Shown here one piece after another: positions 9,244 through 18,698 of a stretch of 42,180 bases of DNA (its first letter is position 1; the number at the start of each line of letters is the position of its first letter). Both the position numbers and the translations under genes were made by a program. Source of the DNA: Rhodocyclales bacterium (lineage in GTDB: Bacteria; Pseudomonadota; Gammaproteobacteria; Burkholderiales; Rhodocyclaceae). The notes under the pieces are model-generated. The model did no database searches and was not told where the DNA came from. It worked only from the letters and a program-made list of their open reading frames with translations. The stretch lies in NCBI GenBank assembly GCA_016192435.1, contig JACPUD010000004.1:1-42180 (forward strand), in the 5' to 3' direction.

Positions 9244-9885
9244 TCATTTGATCGCCCCTTCGATCGCGGCGATCACGGGCTGCAGCAGGTCGCGCTTGAC
9301 CTTGAGCGCCGCCTGGTTGACCACCAGCCGCGAGGAAATACTCATGATCTGCTCGACCTCGACCAGATTGTTGGCCTTCAGCGTGGCGCCGGAGGACACC
9401 AGATCGACGATCGCTTCGGCCAGCCCCGCCAGCGGCGCCAGTTCCATCGAACCATAGAGCTTGATCAGATCGACATGCACGCCCTTGGCGGCGAAATGCT
9501 CGCGTGCGACGGCGATGTACTTGGTCGCAATGCGCAGCCGCGCACCGCGCCGCACCGCAGCGGCGTAATCGAAACCGGCCGGCGCCGCGACGCACATGCG
9601 GCATTTGGCGATGTTGAGGTCCAGCGGCTGGTAGAGCCCGGCCCCGCCATGCTCCAGCAGCACATCCTTGCCCGCGATGCCCAGATCGGCCGCGCCGTAC
9701 TGCACATAGGTCGGCACATCCGAGGCGCGCACGATGACCACGCGCACGTCAGCGCGATTGGTGCCGATGATCAGCTTGCGCGACTTTTCCGGATCCTCGG
9801 CCGGCACGATGCCTGCCGCGGCCAGCAGCGGCAAGGTTTCCTCGAAGATGCGGCCCTTGGAGAGGGCAATGGTAATTCCACTCAT
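9244..9885 (-). CDS. hisG: ATP phosphoribosyltransferase, short (HisG-S) form
   Basis: HisG condenses ATP with PRPP, the committed and feedback-inhibited step of histidine synthesis. At 213 residues it is the short form, which lacks the C-terminal regulatory domain and needs the HisRS-like HisZ as partner; hisZ is not in this window. It has [18 protein letters not shown] at the start, the [21 protein letters not shown] region, and the PRPP loop near residues 150-165 ([13 protein letters not shown]). It lies four bases after murA and is separated from hisD by a REP-like element. Confidence 0.97.
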   Translation of the reverse strand: MSGITIALSKGRIFEETLPLLAAAGIVPAEDPEKSRKLIIGTNRADVRVVIVRASDVPTYVQYGAADLGIAGKDVLLEHGGAGLYQPLDLNIAKCRMCVAAPAGFDYAAAVRRGARLRIATKYIAVAREHFAAKGVHVDLIKLYGSMELAPLAGLAEAIVDLVSSGATLKANNLVEVEQIMSISSRLVVNQAALKVKRDLLQPVIAAIEGAIK

Positions 9886-9889
9886 GCGG

Positions 9890-11393
<1,504 letters not shown>

Positions 11394-11405
11394 GATGGTG
11401 ACTCC

Positions 11406-12161
11406 TCAGGCGCGCAGCTTGTAGCCGCGCTTCAGCAGATTCAGGGTAAATACGGTCAGCAGCGCCAGGCAACTGCCGACCACGGCGAGGCTCAGCCACG
11501 GCGAAGCGTCGGAGACGCCGAAGAAGCCGTGGCGAAAGCCGTCGATCATGTAGAACACAGGGTTCCAGTGCGATACCTGCTGCCAGAACGGCGGCAACGA
11601 ATGAACAGAGTAAAACACACCGGACAGGAAGGTGAGCGGCATGATCAGAAAGTTCTGGAAAGCGGCGAGCTGATCGAACTTGTCGGCCCAGATGCCGGCG
11701 ATCACGCCGAGGCTGCCGAGGATCGCGCCGCCCATCAGGGCAAAGACCAGAATCCACCAGGGTTCGACAAAGTCCAGCGGCGCGAACCAGAAGGTGGCCA
11801 GCAGCACGCCCGCTCCGACCACCAGGCCGCGCACCACGGAAGCCAGGACATAGGCCAGGTAGAACTCCAGATAGGAGATCGGCGGCAACAGGACGAAAAC
11901 AATGTTTCCCGTTACCTTGGACTGGATCAGCGACGACGAGGAATTGGCAAAGGCGTTCTGCAGCACCGACATCATGACCAGCCCGGGGATCAGGAAGGCG
12001 GTATAGATGACGCCATGCACCTGCACATGTCCTGCCAGCACATGGGAAAAAATCAGCAGGTAGAGCAGTGCCGTGAGTACCGGCGCGCCGACGGTCTGCG
12101 AGGCGACCTTCCAAAAGCGCAGCACTTCCTTGTAGAACAGGGTGGAAAAACCGTGGCCCAT
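11406..12161 (-). CDS. ABC-2 type transporter permease (YadH-like)
   Basis: This is the membrane subunit of an ABC exporter paired with the adjacent ATPase. The 251-residue protein has six predicted hydrophobic segments, starting MGHGFSTLFYKEVLRFWKV, and the ABC-2 family signature LSGVFYSVHSLPPFWQQVSHWNPVFY late in the sequence. One base separates it from the ATPase stop. The substrate is not readable from sequence; YadGH-type pairs are commonly found beside mla genes in betaproteobacteria. Confidence 0.92.
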   Translation of the reverse strand: MGHGFSTLFYKEVLRFWKVASQTVGAPVLTALLYLLIFSHVLAGHVQVHGVIYTAFLIPGLVMMSVLQNAFANSSSSLIQSKVTGNIVFVLLPPISYLEFYLAYVLASVVRGLVVGAGVLLATFWFAPLDFVEPWWILVFALMGGAILGSLGVIAGIWADKFDQLAAFQNFLIMPLTFLSGVFYSVHSLPPFWQQVSHWNPVFYMIDGFRHGFFGVSDASPWLSLAVVGSCLALLTVFTLNLLKRGYKLRA

Positions 12162-12162
12162 C

Positions 12163-13074
12163 TCAGCTCACCTGCCCTTCGTGCTGCCCCTGCATGACGC
12201 GGACGAAGACTTCTTCGAGATCGGGTTTGCCGATTTCGAGATCGTCGATCCTGCAGCCCGCCGCGCGTATCTTCGCCAGCATCGGCTCGACCTGGTCGAA
12301 GGCGTCGAAGGGCAAGGACCACCAGCCGCCATTTTGTGCGGCGTCAGCGGCAAGTTCGGCCGGCATCGCACCGTCCGTGCGCAAGCGCAGGCAGTGCGTG
12401 GAAAAGCGGCGCAACAGCTGCGCCGTGGTGTCGAGGGCGACGACGCGGCCGGCCTTCAGCATGGCGATGCGATTGCACAGGTTTTCGGCCTCTTCGAGAT
12501 AATGCGTGGTCAGAACGATGGTATGGCCGGCCTCGTTCAGCCGCCTGATGAAAGCCCACAAGGTCTGCCGCAGTTCGACGTCGACACCCGCCGTCGGCTC
12601 GTCCAGCACTATGACCGGCGGCCGATGCACCAGGGCCTGGGCGACCAGCACGCGCCGCTTCATGCCGCCGGACAGCATGCGCATGTTGGCATTGGCCTTG
12701 GACGTCAGTCCCAGATTTTCGAGTATCTCGTCGATCCACTCGTCGTTGTCGCGTATGCCGAAGTACCCGGACTGGATCTTCAGCGACTCCCGGACCGTAA
12801 AGAACGGATCGAAGACCAGCTCCTGAGGCACCACCCCGAGCAGGCGTCGGGCGGCACGATAGTCCAGTTGCACGTCGTGACCCATCACGTTCAGGCTGCC
12901 GCTATCGGCACGTACCAGCCCGGCCAGAGCCGAGATCAGCGTGGTCTTGCCCGCGCCATTGGGGCCCAGCAGGCCAAAAAACTCTCCGCGCTGAACCTCA
13001 AGGTCGACCTGGTCAAGCGCCCGGACGCTGCCAAAGCATTTGGAGACCTGTGTGATGCGGATTGCGGCGGACAT
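12163..13074 (-). CDS. ABC transporter ATP-binding protein (YadG-like)
   Basis: This is the ATPase partner of the permease that follows. The 303-residue protein has Walker A GPNGAGKTT, Q-loop PQELVF, signature motif LSGGMKRR, Walker B VIVLDEPTAGVD and the H-loop TTHY. A C-terminal extension of about 85 residues follows the ATPase core, as in DrrA/YadG exporters. It lies 36 bases after mlaB, so it is probably cotranscribed with the mla genes. Confidence 0.94.
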   Translation of the reverse strand: MSAAIRITQVSKCFGSVRALDQVDLEVQRGEFFGLLGPNGAGKTTLISALAGLVRADSGSLNVMGHDVQLDYRAARRLLGVVPQELVFDPFFTVRESLKIQSGYFGIRDNDEWIDEILENLGLTSKANANMRMLSGGMKRRVLVAQALVHRPPVIVLDEPTAGVDVELRQTLWAFIRRLNEAGHTIVLTTHYLEEAENLCNRIAMLKAGRVVALDTTAQLLRRFSTHCLRLRTDGAMPAELAADAAQNGGWWSLPFDAFDQVEPMLAKIRAAGCRIDDLEIGKPDLEEVFVRVMQGQHEGQVS

Positions 13075-13110
13075 TACGCGAGACCAAGCCGAAGGCTGAG
13101 GTCGGAGCTC

Positions 13111-13392
13111 TCAGTGCTGCGGCAGAAGGTCGGCAACGTCGTAGACGGCAGCGAGACTCAGCAGGCTCTGGGGCGGATTCAGGAGACTCAAGGACTTTCC
13201 GGCGGCTTTGGCGGCACGCATCCAGGCAAACACCACCGCCAGGCAGGACGAATCCATTTCCGTGACCGCAGCGAGATCGAACACCGAAGCATCGGACGCA
13301 ATTGCCGCCTCGCCTTCGGCAAGCAAAGCGGTGGCGCCCGGCAGGGTCATCGGGCCCGACACTACGACGCGATCGCCGGAGATCTGGATCAT
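13111..13392 (-). CDS. mlaB: STAS-domain protein MlaB
   Basis: MlaB is the small cytoplasmic STAS subunit that stabilises the MlaFE phospholipid ABC transporter. The 93-residue protein shows the STAS core ASVFDLAAVTEMDSSCLAVVFAW, where the Ser pair in DSSCL is the canonical phosphorylatable position in this fold. It overlaps mlaC by four bases and sits last in the F-E-D-A-C-B order. Confidence 0.9.
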   Translation of the reverse strand: MIQISGDRVVVSGPMTLPGATALLAEGEAAIASDASVFDLAAVTEMDSSCLAVVFAWMRAAKAAGKSLSLLNPPQSLLSLAAVYDVADLLPQH

Positions 13393-14009
13393 TTCTTTAC
13401 CGACGTCGCCTCGCCCGACTTGTTCTTGGCCTGCAGGGATTTGATCAGGCCGTCGATGCCGGTCTTGCCTACTTCGGTGGCAAAGGATTCGCGGTAATTG
13501 GTGACCAGGCTGACGCCCCCGACTTCGATGTCGTAGACCTTCCAGCCATTGCCTTGCTTTTCAAGGAAGTAATCCAGTTCGATGTTCTTGCCCGCACCAG
13601 CCTGCTTGATTTCCGTGCGCACGCGGACATCGGTCTCGCCGGGCTTGAGCGTGAAAGGCTTGTAGTTGATGGTCTGGTTCTTGTATTCGGTCAGGGCTTT
13701 GGAATAAGTCCGCACCATCAGCAGGCGGAACTCATTGGTCAGGACTTGTTGCTGCGCCGCGTTCGCCTGGCGCCAGTTGCGGGCCACGGCAAGTTGCGTC
13801 ATGCGCGTGAAATTGAAATGCGGCAGCACCTTGGCTTCCACCAGATCGATCGCCTTCTTGGTGTTGCCGGACTGGATATCCTTGTCCTTGCGGACGATGT
13901 CGAGCACCTCTTCCGACACCGTCTTGATCAGGGCATCGGGAGCGATATCCTGGGCCATTGCGGTCGCTGCGATCAGCAAGCCGCTGAAGAATGCAAATAG
14001 GGATTTCAT
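13389..14009 (-). CDS. mlaC: Periplasmic phospholipid-binding protein MlaC
   Basis: MlaC ferries phospholipids across the periplasm between MlaA and MlaFEDB. The 206-residue product has a cleavable signal peptide (MKSLFAFFSGLLIAATAMA then QD) and the Tol_Ttg2 family pattern FNFTRMTQLAVARNWRQANAAQQ followed by LLMVRTYSKALTEYKNQTI. It is preceded by a 52-base gap after mlaA and ends overlapping mlaB. Confidence 0.95.
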   Translation of the reverse strand: MKSLFAFFSGLLIAATAMAQDIAPDALIKTVSEEVLDIVRKDKDIQSGNTKKAIDLVEAKVLPHFNFTRMTQLAVARNWRQANAAQQQVLTNEFRLLMVRTYSKALTEYKNQTINYKPFTLKPGETDVRVRTEIKQAGAGKNIELDYFLEKQGNGWKVYDIEVGGVSLVTNYRESFATEVGKTGIDGLIKSLQAKNKSGEATSVKK

Positions 14010-14061
14010 CGGAATTTCCTGTGATTATCTGGGACCGGGGCGACAAGCCCTGCAGCGGTAA

Positions 14062-14901
14062 CTATTTCGCTTCTGTCGCGTCCATGCGCGCAGCCAATAC
14101 CGCCGGCACCGGCTGCCCGGGAACAGCCTCGGCCCGCGGCTCCGGGGTTCCCGCCTGCGCTGTCAGCGGAAGATCCGCCGGATCCGCACTCGCCTCGCGC
14201 TCGCGCGGCGGATTGCCATCATGGATCAGGTTGCGGCGACGCTGCAGATAGGCATCGCGCATGTAGGAATACTTGTCCAGCGCCGCTTCGTCGACGACCT
14301 TGTCGGCCGGCAGCAGGTTGGCCCGGTCATTCACCAGACGCACAACCAGCGCCAGATCGCGAACTCGTGCCGGTTCGTGATTCGCCACCGGATCGGCCGC
14401 CACATCGAGCACCAGCCCCACAGTGTCACGCGCAGTGCGCGGTCCGAATACCGGAATCACCACATAGGCGCCATTGCCTACGCCCCACCGGCCGAAAGTC
14501 TGCCCGAAGTCCTCGTCGTGCTTTTCCAGGCCCGCATCGGACGCAAAATCGATCACCCCAAGCAAGCCGATCGTGGTGTTGATCACGACCCGGCCCAGAT
14601 CGCTGACCGCTTCCGGCACCTTGCCCTGCAGCAGGTTATTCACACCGATGAAAACGTCTTCGATATTGCTGAAAAAATTCGTCACGCCAGTCCGCACCGG
14701 CGAGGGCAACACGGCCTCGTAACCCGTAGCGACCGGTTTGATGATGGCCGAATCGAGCCCTTCATTGAAGGCAAACATGGCGCGATTGAAGCCCTCGATC
14801 GGATCCTTCGGATTTCCCGAACTCGCGCAGCCGGACAACAGGCTGGCTGCGACCAGAGCCACGGCGACGGATTTGATGCCGACAGGCTGCGTTGTTTTCA
14901 T
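14062..14901 (-). CDS. mlaA: Outer-membrane lipoprotein MlaA (VacJ)
   Basis: MlaA extracts mislocalised phospholipids from the outer leaflet of the outer membrane. The 279-residue protein has a lipobox LLSGC near residue 25, then the family core NPKDPIEGFNRAMFAFNEGLD, the hairpin-helix region and VIPVFGPRTARDTVGLVLD. I chose ATG 14901, which has AGGTGA seven bases upstream, over the GTG at 14913. A Pro/Ala-rich tail of about 45 residues beyond the core is typical of betaproteobacterial members. Placement between mlaD and mlaC is the usual betaproteobacterial order. Confidence 0.95.
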   Translation of the reverse strand: MKTTQPVGIKSVAVALVAASLLSGCASSGNPKDPIEGFNRAMFAFNEGLDSAIIKPVATGYEAVLPSPVRTGVTNFFSNIEDVFIGVNNLLQGKVPEAVSDLGRVVINTTIGLLGVIDFASDAGLEKHDEDFGQTFGRWGVGNGAYVVIPVFGPRTARDTVGLVLDVAADPVANHEPARVRDLALVVRLVNDRANLLPADKVVDEAALDKYSYMRDAYLQRRRNLIHDGNPPREREASADPADLPLTAQAGTPEPRAEAVPGQPVPAVLAARMDATEAK

Positions 14902-14920
14902 TTTTTCAGTCACCTGTGTA

Positions 14921-15394
14921 CTACTTGTTGTTGCCGCCGTCCTCGGCAGCCTTGTTGAACATAAACTGGCTGATCAGTTTCTCCAGTACCACGGCCGACT
15001 GGGTCTTCTTTATCGTGTCGCCCGCCTTCAGCATCGCCGTATCGCCGCCCACTTCGAATCCGATGTATTGCTCGCCCAGCAAACCCGAGGTGTTGATCGT
15101 CGCGAAGGTATCGCGGGGAAACTTGTAGCGGGAGTCCACATTGATCGTCACCACCGCAAGATAGGCCTCGGGGTCAAAGCGAATCTCTGTTACGCGCCCT
15201 ACCACGACGCCTGCGCTCTTCACCGCACCACGTACCTTCAGGCCACCGATGTTATCAAATTTGGCATGAATTGCATAAGTATCGCCACTATTGGACGATG
15301 CCATATTGCCCACCTTCAGAGCAAGGAATAGCAGTGCCCCCAATCCGACGGCGACGAAAAATCCGACCCAAAGGTCAAGTGTAGTACGGCTCAT
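14921..15394 (-). CDS. mlaD: MCE-domain lipid-binding protein MlaD
   Basis: MlaD is the inner-membrane anchored hexameric MCE protein of the MlaFEDB complex. The 157-residue protein has one N-terminal membrane helix (residues 8-28) followed by an MCE domain with DNIGGLKVRGAVKSAGVVVGRV and the LLGEQYIGFEVGG strand. One base separates it from mlaE. The C terminus is a short Asn/Lys tail. Confidence 0.96.
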   Translation of the reverse strand: MSRTTLDLWVGFFVAVGLGALLFLALKVGNMASSNSGDTYAIHAKFDNIGGLKVRGAVKSAGVVVGRVTEIRFDPEAYLAVVTINVDSRYKFPRDTFATINTSGLLGEQYIGFEVGGDTAMLKAGDTIKKTQSAVVLEKLISQFMFNKAAEDGGNNK

Positions 15395-15395
15395 G

Positions 15396-16190
15396 TCATG
15401 TCCCTGTAAACATGAAGGCGGTGAGAATGAAGTCGGCAGCCAGAATGGCCAGCGAGGATGTTACAACGGTCCGCGTGGTCGCCCCGGACACGCCTTCGGC
15501 GGTTGGCTCGGCATCGTAGCCCTCGAATACGGCGACCCAGCTGACGATGATGCCGAAGACAAAGCTCTTGATCACGCCATTCAGGATATCTTCGCGGAAA
15601 TCCACCGATGCCTGCATTTGCGACCAGAATGAGCCCTCATCGACGCCTATCAGTTGCACGCCGACCAGATAGCCACCAAAGATGCCCATCGCGGAAAACA
15701 ATGCAGCCAGTAGCGGCATCGAAATCACGCCGCCCCAGAAACGCGGCGCGACGACACGGGCGATAGGATCGACCGCCATCATCTCCATCGCGGATAGCTG
15801 CTCGGTGGCCTTCATCATGCCGATTTCGGCCGTGATTGCCGAGCCGGCGCGGCTGGCGAACAGCAGCGCCGCTACTACCGGCCCCAATTCGCGCACCAGC
15901 GACAACGACACCAGGACGCCGAGCGCCTCGGTCGAACCATAGCGCTGCAGGGTGTCGTAGCCCTGCAAGCCGAGCACCATGCCGACAAACAGGCCCGAGA
16001 CCAGGATGATGATCAGGCTCAATACGCCGGTGAAGTAGATTTCCCGGACCGTCAGGTGCAGCCGCCGCAGCGCGGTGCCCGAATGCAGCAGGATGGCCAG
16101 AAAGAAACGGCTGGCATAGCCGAGTCGCCAGATGCGCGACGTCACCCGCTGGCCTAACCCGCGCAGCGCCCGCGCAATTCCGTCAGCCAC
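15396..16190 (-). CDS. mlaE: Phospholipid ABC transporter permease MlaE
   Basis: MlaE is the permease of the Mla phospholipid transporter. The chosen GTG start at 16190 gives 264 residues, close to the family norm of about 260, and overlaps mlaF by eight bases. The protein shows five to six hydrophobic segments and the MlaE hallmark LVRELGPVVAALLFASRAGSAITAEIG and VSWVAVFEGYDAEPTAEGVS. The upstream ATG at 16289 would add residues lying within mlaF that have no family match. Confidence 0.95.
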   Translation of the reverse strand: MADGIARALRGLGQRVTSRIWRLGYASRFFLAILLHSGTALRRLHLTVREIYFTGVLSLIIILVSGLFVGMVLGLQGYDTLQRYGSTEALGVLVSLSLVRELGPVVAALLFASRAGSAITAEIGMMKATEQLSAMEMMAVDPIARVVAPRFWGGVISMPLLAALFSAMGIFGGYLVGVQLIGVDEGSFWSQMQASVDFREDILNGVIKSFVFGIIVSWVAVFEGYDAEPTAEGVSGATTRTVVTSSLAILAADFILTAFMFTGT

Positions 16191-16998
16191 GGCGCACCGC
16201 GCTTTCCAGCAGTTCTTCGCCATAAGGCCGCGCCGGGTACTGGAAAGGCACCGGACCGTCGGCCTCGCCCCAGACAAACTGATGCACATAGGGAACCGTC
16301 GAGTGCTTCATCTCCTCGGCGGTACCTTCGGCAACGATCTTTCCTGCGGACACGAAATAAACGTAGTCGACAATCTTCAAGGACTCCTGCACGTCATGCG
16401 TCACGACGATGGAACTGGCACCCAGGGCATCGTTCAATTTGCGAATCAATTCGCCGACAATGGACAGCGAAATCGGATCGAGGCCGGCGAAGGGCTCGTC
16501 GTACATTATCAGCATCGGATCCAGCGCTATCGCCCGCGCCAGGGCGACCCGACGCGCCATGCCGCCGGACAGTTCGGCCGGCATCAGACTGTGGGCGCCG
16601 CGCAAACCCACCGCATGCAGCTTCATCAATACCAGATCACGAATCAGTGCCTCCGGCAGATCGGTGTGCTCGCGCATCTGGAAGGCAATGTTGTCGTAAA
16701 CCGACATGTCGGTAAACAGGGCGCCAAACTGGAACAGCATCCCCATGCGCCGCCGCAAGCCGTACAAACCGGCGGCATCGAGTTCGTGCACTACCTGTCC
16801 GCCGACTTTCACGGTGCCGGACGTCGGCTTCAACTGGCCGCCGATGAGGCGCAGCGTCGTGGTTTTGCCACAGCCCGAACTTCCCATGACAGCGACCACC
16901 TTGCCGCGCGGAATCGTCATGTTGATTCCGGTCAGCACCGGCCGTTCGTCGTACGTGAAGTTCAGATCGCGGATCTCGACTAGGGATTCCTGGGACAT
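16183..16998 (-). CDS. mlaF: Phospholipid ABC transporter ATPase MlaF
   Basis: MlaF powers MlaE. The 271-residue ATPase has Walker A GSSGCGKTT, Q-loop FQFGALFTDMSVYDN, signature LSGGMARR, Walker B LIMYDEPFAGLD and H-loop VTHD. I place the start at ATG 16998. A candidate promoter with its -10 box at 17037-17042 would leave the alternative ATG at 17022 almost leaderless. It is the first gene of the long leftward mla-to-tat run. Confidence 0.95.
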   Translation of the reverse strand: MSQESLVEIRDLNFTYDERPVLTGINMTIPRGKVVAVMGSSGCGKTTTLRLIGGQLKPTSGTVKVGGQVVHELDAAGLYGLRRRMGMLFQFGALFTDMSVYDNIAFQMREHTDLPEALIRDLVLMKLHAVGLRGAHSLMPAELSGGMARRVALARAIALDPMLIMYDEPFAGLDPISLSIVGELIRKLNDALGASSIVVTHDVQESLKIVDYVYFVSAGKIVAEGTAEEMKHSTVPYVHQFVWGEADGPVPFQYPARPYGEELLESAVRRG

Positions 16999-17036
16999 AT
17001 TCACACCGGGAACCCCGGTCATTTTCACAGCCGGCG

Positions 17037-17064
17037 ATTCTAGCAGAATTGATTGATCCCTCAA
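17037..17064 (-). promoter_or_regulatory. Candidate sigma70 promoter of the mla operon
   Basis: On the minus strand TTGAGG (17064-17059) and TAGAAT (17042-17037) are separated by 16 bases. The -35 side overlaps an inverted repeat GATTGA-TCCC-TCAATC (17051-17066). The position, 39 bases before the mlaF ATG, fits transcription of the whole leftward block. Confidence 0.6.
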
Positions 17065-17133
17065 TCGACTACAGCCGGCGAAGAGCGGGGTAAACCCTGT
17101 CCAGAACCGAAATTGGCCACCCCTGGTTTCCGC

Positions 17134-17139
17134 TATGAT
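17134..17139 (+). promoter_or_regulatory. Possible -10 box for the response-regulator gene
   Basis: TATGAT lies 30 bases before the TTG start. A weak -35 (ATTGGC at 17112-17117) would be 16 bases upstream. Support is limited to this match. Confidence 0.35.
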
Positions 17140-17168
17140 GTTGAAATCTAATCGCCCCTGTTCCCCTC

Positions 17169-18650
17169 TTGACTGCGTCCAACGGCAAAACCGAGCTGCT
17201 GATCGTCGACGATGATCCCTTGATCGCTGACGCGCTGGGTTATTTCCTGGGTCGCGACTATCTGGTAAGTACCGCCTCGACGCGCGCTGAAGCAGTCGCT
17301 TTGTTGCGCTCCCGGAAAAAATCCCCGGCCCTGGCATTGATCGATCTCGGTCTGCCGCCGACTCCGCATCAGCCGGATGAAGGTTTTGCCCTGATTGCGG
17401 ACATCCTGGCGCACGCACCGGACACTCGCATCGTGGTCCTGTCCGGCCAGAGCGACGAGCTCAACGCGCGCCATGCGCGCGCCCTGGGCGCAACTGAATT
17501 TGTGGCGAAGCCGGCCGATCCGGAATACCTGCGCAAGCTCATTCATCGGGTGTTGTCATTTAGAGACACCTCGACGGACGTGAATGACGGCCTGATCGGT
17601 GAAAGCGCGCCGCTGCAAAAATTGCGCGCCCAACTCAGGCAGTTTGCGCATTCGCCTTTTCCGGTCCTGATCGAAGGCGAATCGGGCAGCGGCAAGGAAT
17701 TGGCTGCCGCGGCACTGCACCGGCTGTCCGAACGAGTCTCGAAGCCCTATCTGGCGCTCAACTGCGCCGCGATTTCGCCAAACCTGGTCGAGGCGACCCT
17801 GTTCGGTCATAGTAAGGGCGCGTTTACCGGCGCCAACGGCCCGCGCGCGGGCTATTTCGAGGATGCCTCCGACGGCACGCTGTTTCTCGATGAAATCGGA
17901 GAATTGCCCCTCGATCTGCAGCCGAAACTTCTGCGTGTGCTCGAGAACGGCGAGTTCCAGCGCATTGGCGAGACCGCAACACGACATTCATCGGCGCGCA
18001 TCGTCACCGCCACCAACCGCGACCTCAAGAAGGAAGTCCGCGAGGGGCGCTTCCGCGCCGACCTCTACCACCGACTTTCTGTATTCACGGTGGCCATCCC
18101 GCCGCTGCGTGACCTCGGCGACGACGCCGTGCGTCTGCTGGAACATTTTCGCGCCGTCTACACGGCACAGGCCGATTTGCCGCCGTTCCGGCTTACCGAA
18201 GCGGCGAAGAAGCGCCTGTTGATTTACCCCTTCCCGGGCAACGTCCGCGAACTGCGCAACATCGCGATTCGCCTGACGGCCAAATGTGCCGGCAAGCAGG
18301 TCGACGTCAGCGACCTCGAAGCCGAACTCGATCTTGGCAATCACTCGCCGGCCGTCGGCTTACCACCGGTGCCGACTCCGGCAAGCCTGGCGGAACTGGT
18401 GTCGATCGCCCTCAATGACATTCAGAGCCGTCACGACTTCAATCTCGATGCGACGCTGCATCTCTGGGAGCAGGCTTATATTGAAGCTGCGCAGCAGCTC
18501 GCCCATGACAACATGAGCCAGGCAGCCCGACTGCTCGGCGTCAACCGCACCACGCTCTACAATCGCATCGACACGCTGGCCCGCGAAAACGAAGTTTCAA
18601 TGAAGGCTAACGCCGGCCTTAACGGCGTTAAACGCAGTGGCCGCAACTAA
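17169..18650 (+). CDS. NtrC-family response regulator (REC - sigma54 AAA+ - Fis HTH)
   Basis: This is a two-component activator of sigma54 promoters. The 493-residue protein has a REC domain (about 1-120) with the acidic pair in IVDDDP, phospho-acceptor Asp in LIDLGLPP, the VVLSGQS switch strand and conserved Lys in VAKPAD. The AAA+ domain has GESGSGKE, the GAFTGA loop, [10 protein letters not shown] and FPGNVREL, and the C-terminal Fis HTH reads [19 protein letters not shown]. Start is TTG at 17169 with no clear ribosome site. No histidine kinase is adjacent. It is immediately upstream of, and codirectional with, the MSHA-like operon, so it may control it, although I see no -24/-12 promoter there. 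Confidence 0.93.
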   Translation: MTASNGKTELLIVDDDPLIADALGYFLGRDYLVSTASTRAEAVALLRSRKKSPALALIDLGLPPTPHQPDEGFALIADILAHAPDTRIVVLSGQSDELNARHARALGATEFVAKPADPEYLRKLIHRVLSFRDTSTDVNDGLIGESAPLQKLRAQLRQFAHSPFPVLIEGESGSGKELAAAALHRLSERVSKPYLALNCAAISPNLVEATLFGHSKGAFTGANGPRAGYFEDASDGTLFLDEIGELPLDLQPKLLRVLENGEFQRIGETATRHSSARIVTATNRDLKKEVREGRFRADLYHRLSVFTVAIPPLRDLGDDAVRLLEHFRAVYTAQADLPPFRLTEAAKKRLLIYPFPGNVRELRNIAIRLTAKCAGKQVDVSDLEAELDLGNHSPAVGLPPVPTPASLAELVSIALNDIQSRHDFNLDATLHLWEQAYIEAAQQLAHDNMSQAARLLGVNRTTLYNRIDTLARENEVSMKANAGLNGVKRSGRN

Positions 18651-18698
18651 TAGAGCGCACTGCTTCGCAATAAGCCAAAGGATCGCCTGACCGACACG

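Noticed and set aside
18608-18630. Hairpin TAACGCCG/CGGCGTTA near the end of the response-regulator gene as a terminator
   Set aside because: It lies inside the coding sequence and has no following T-run. The next gene is close, so read-through is more likely.
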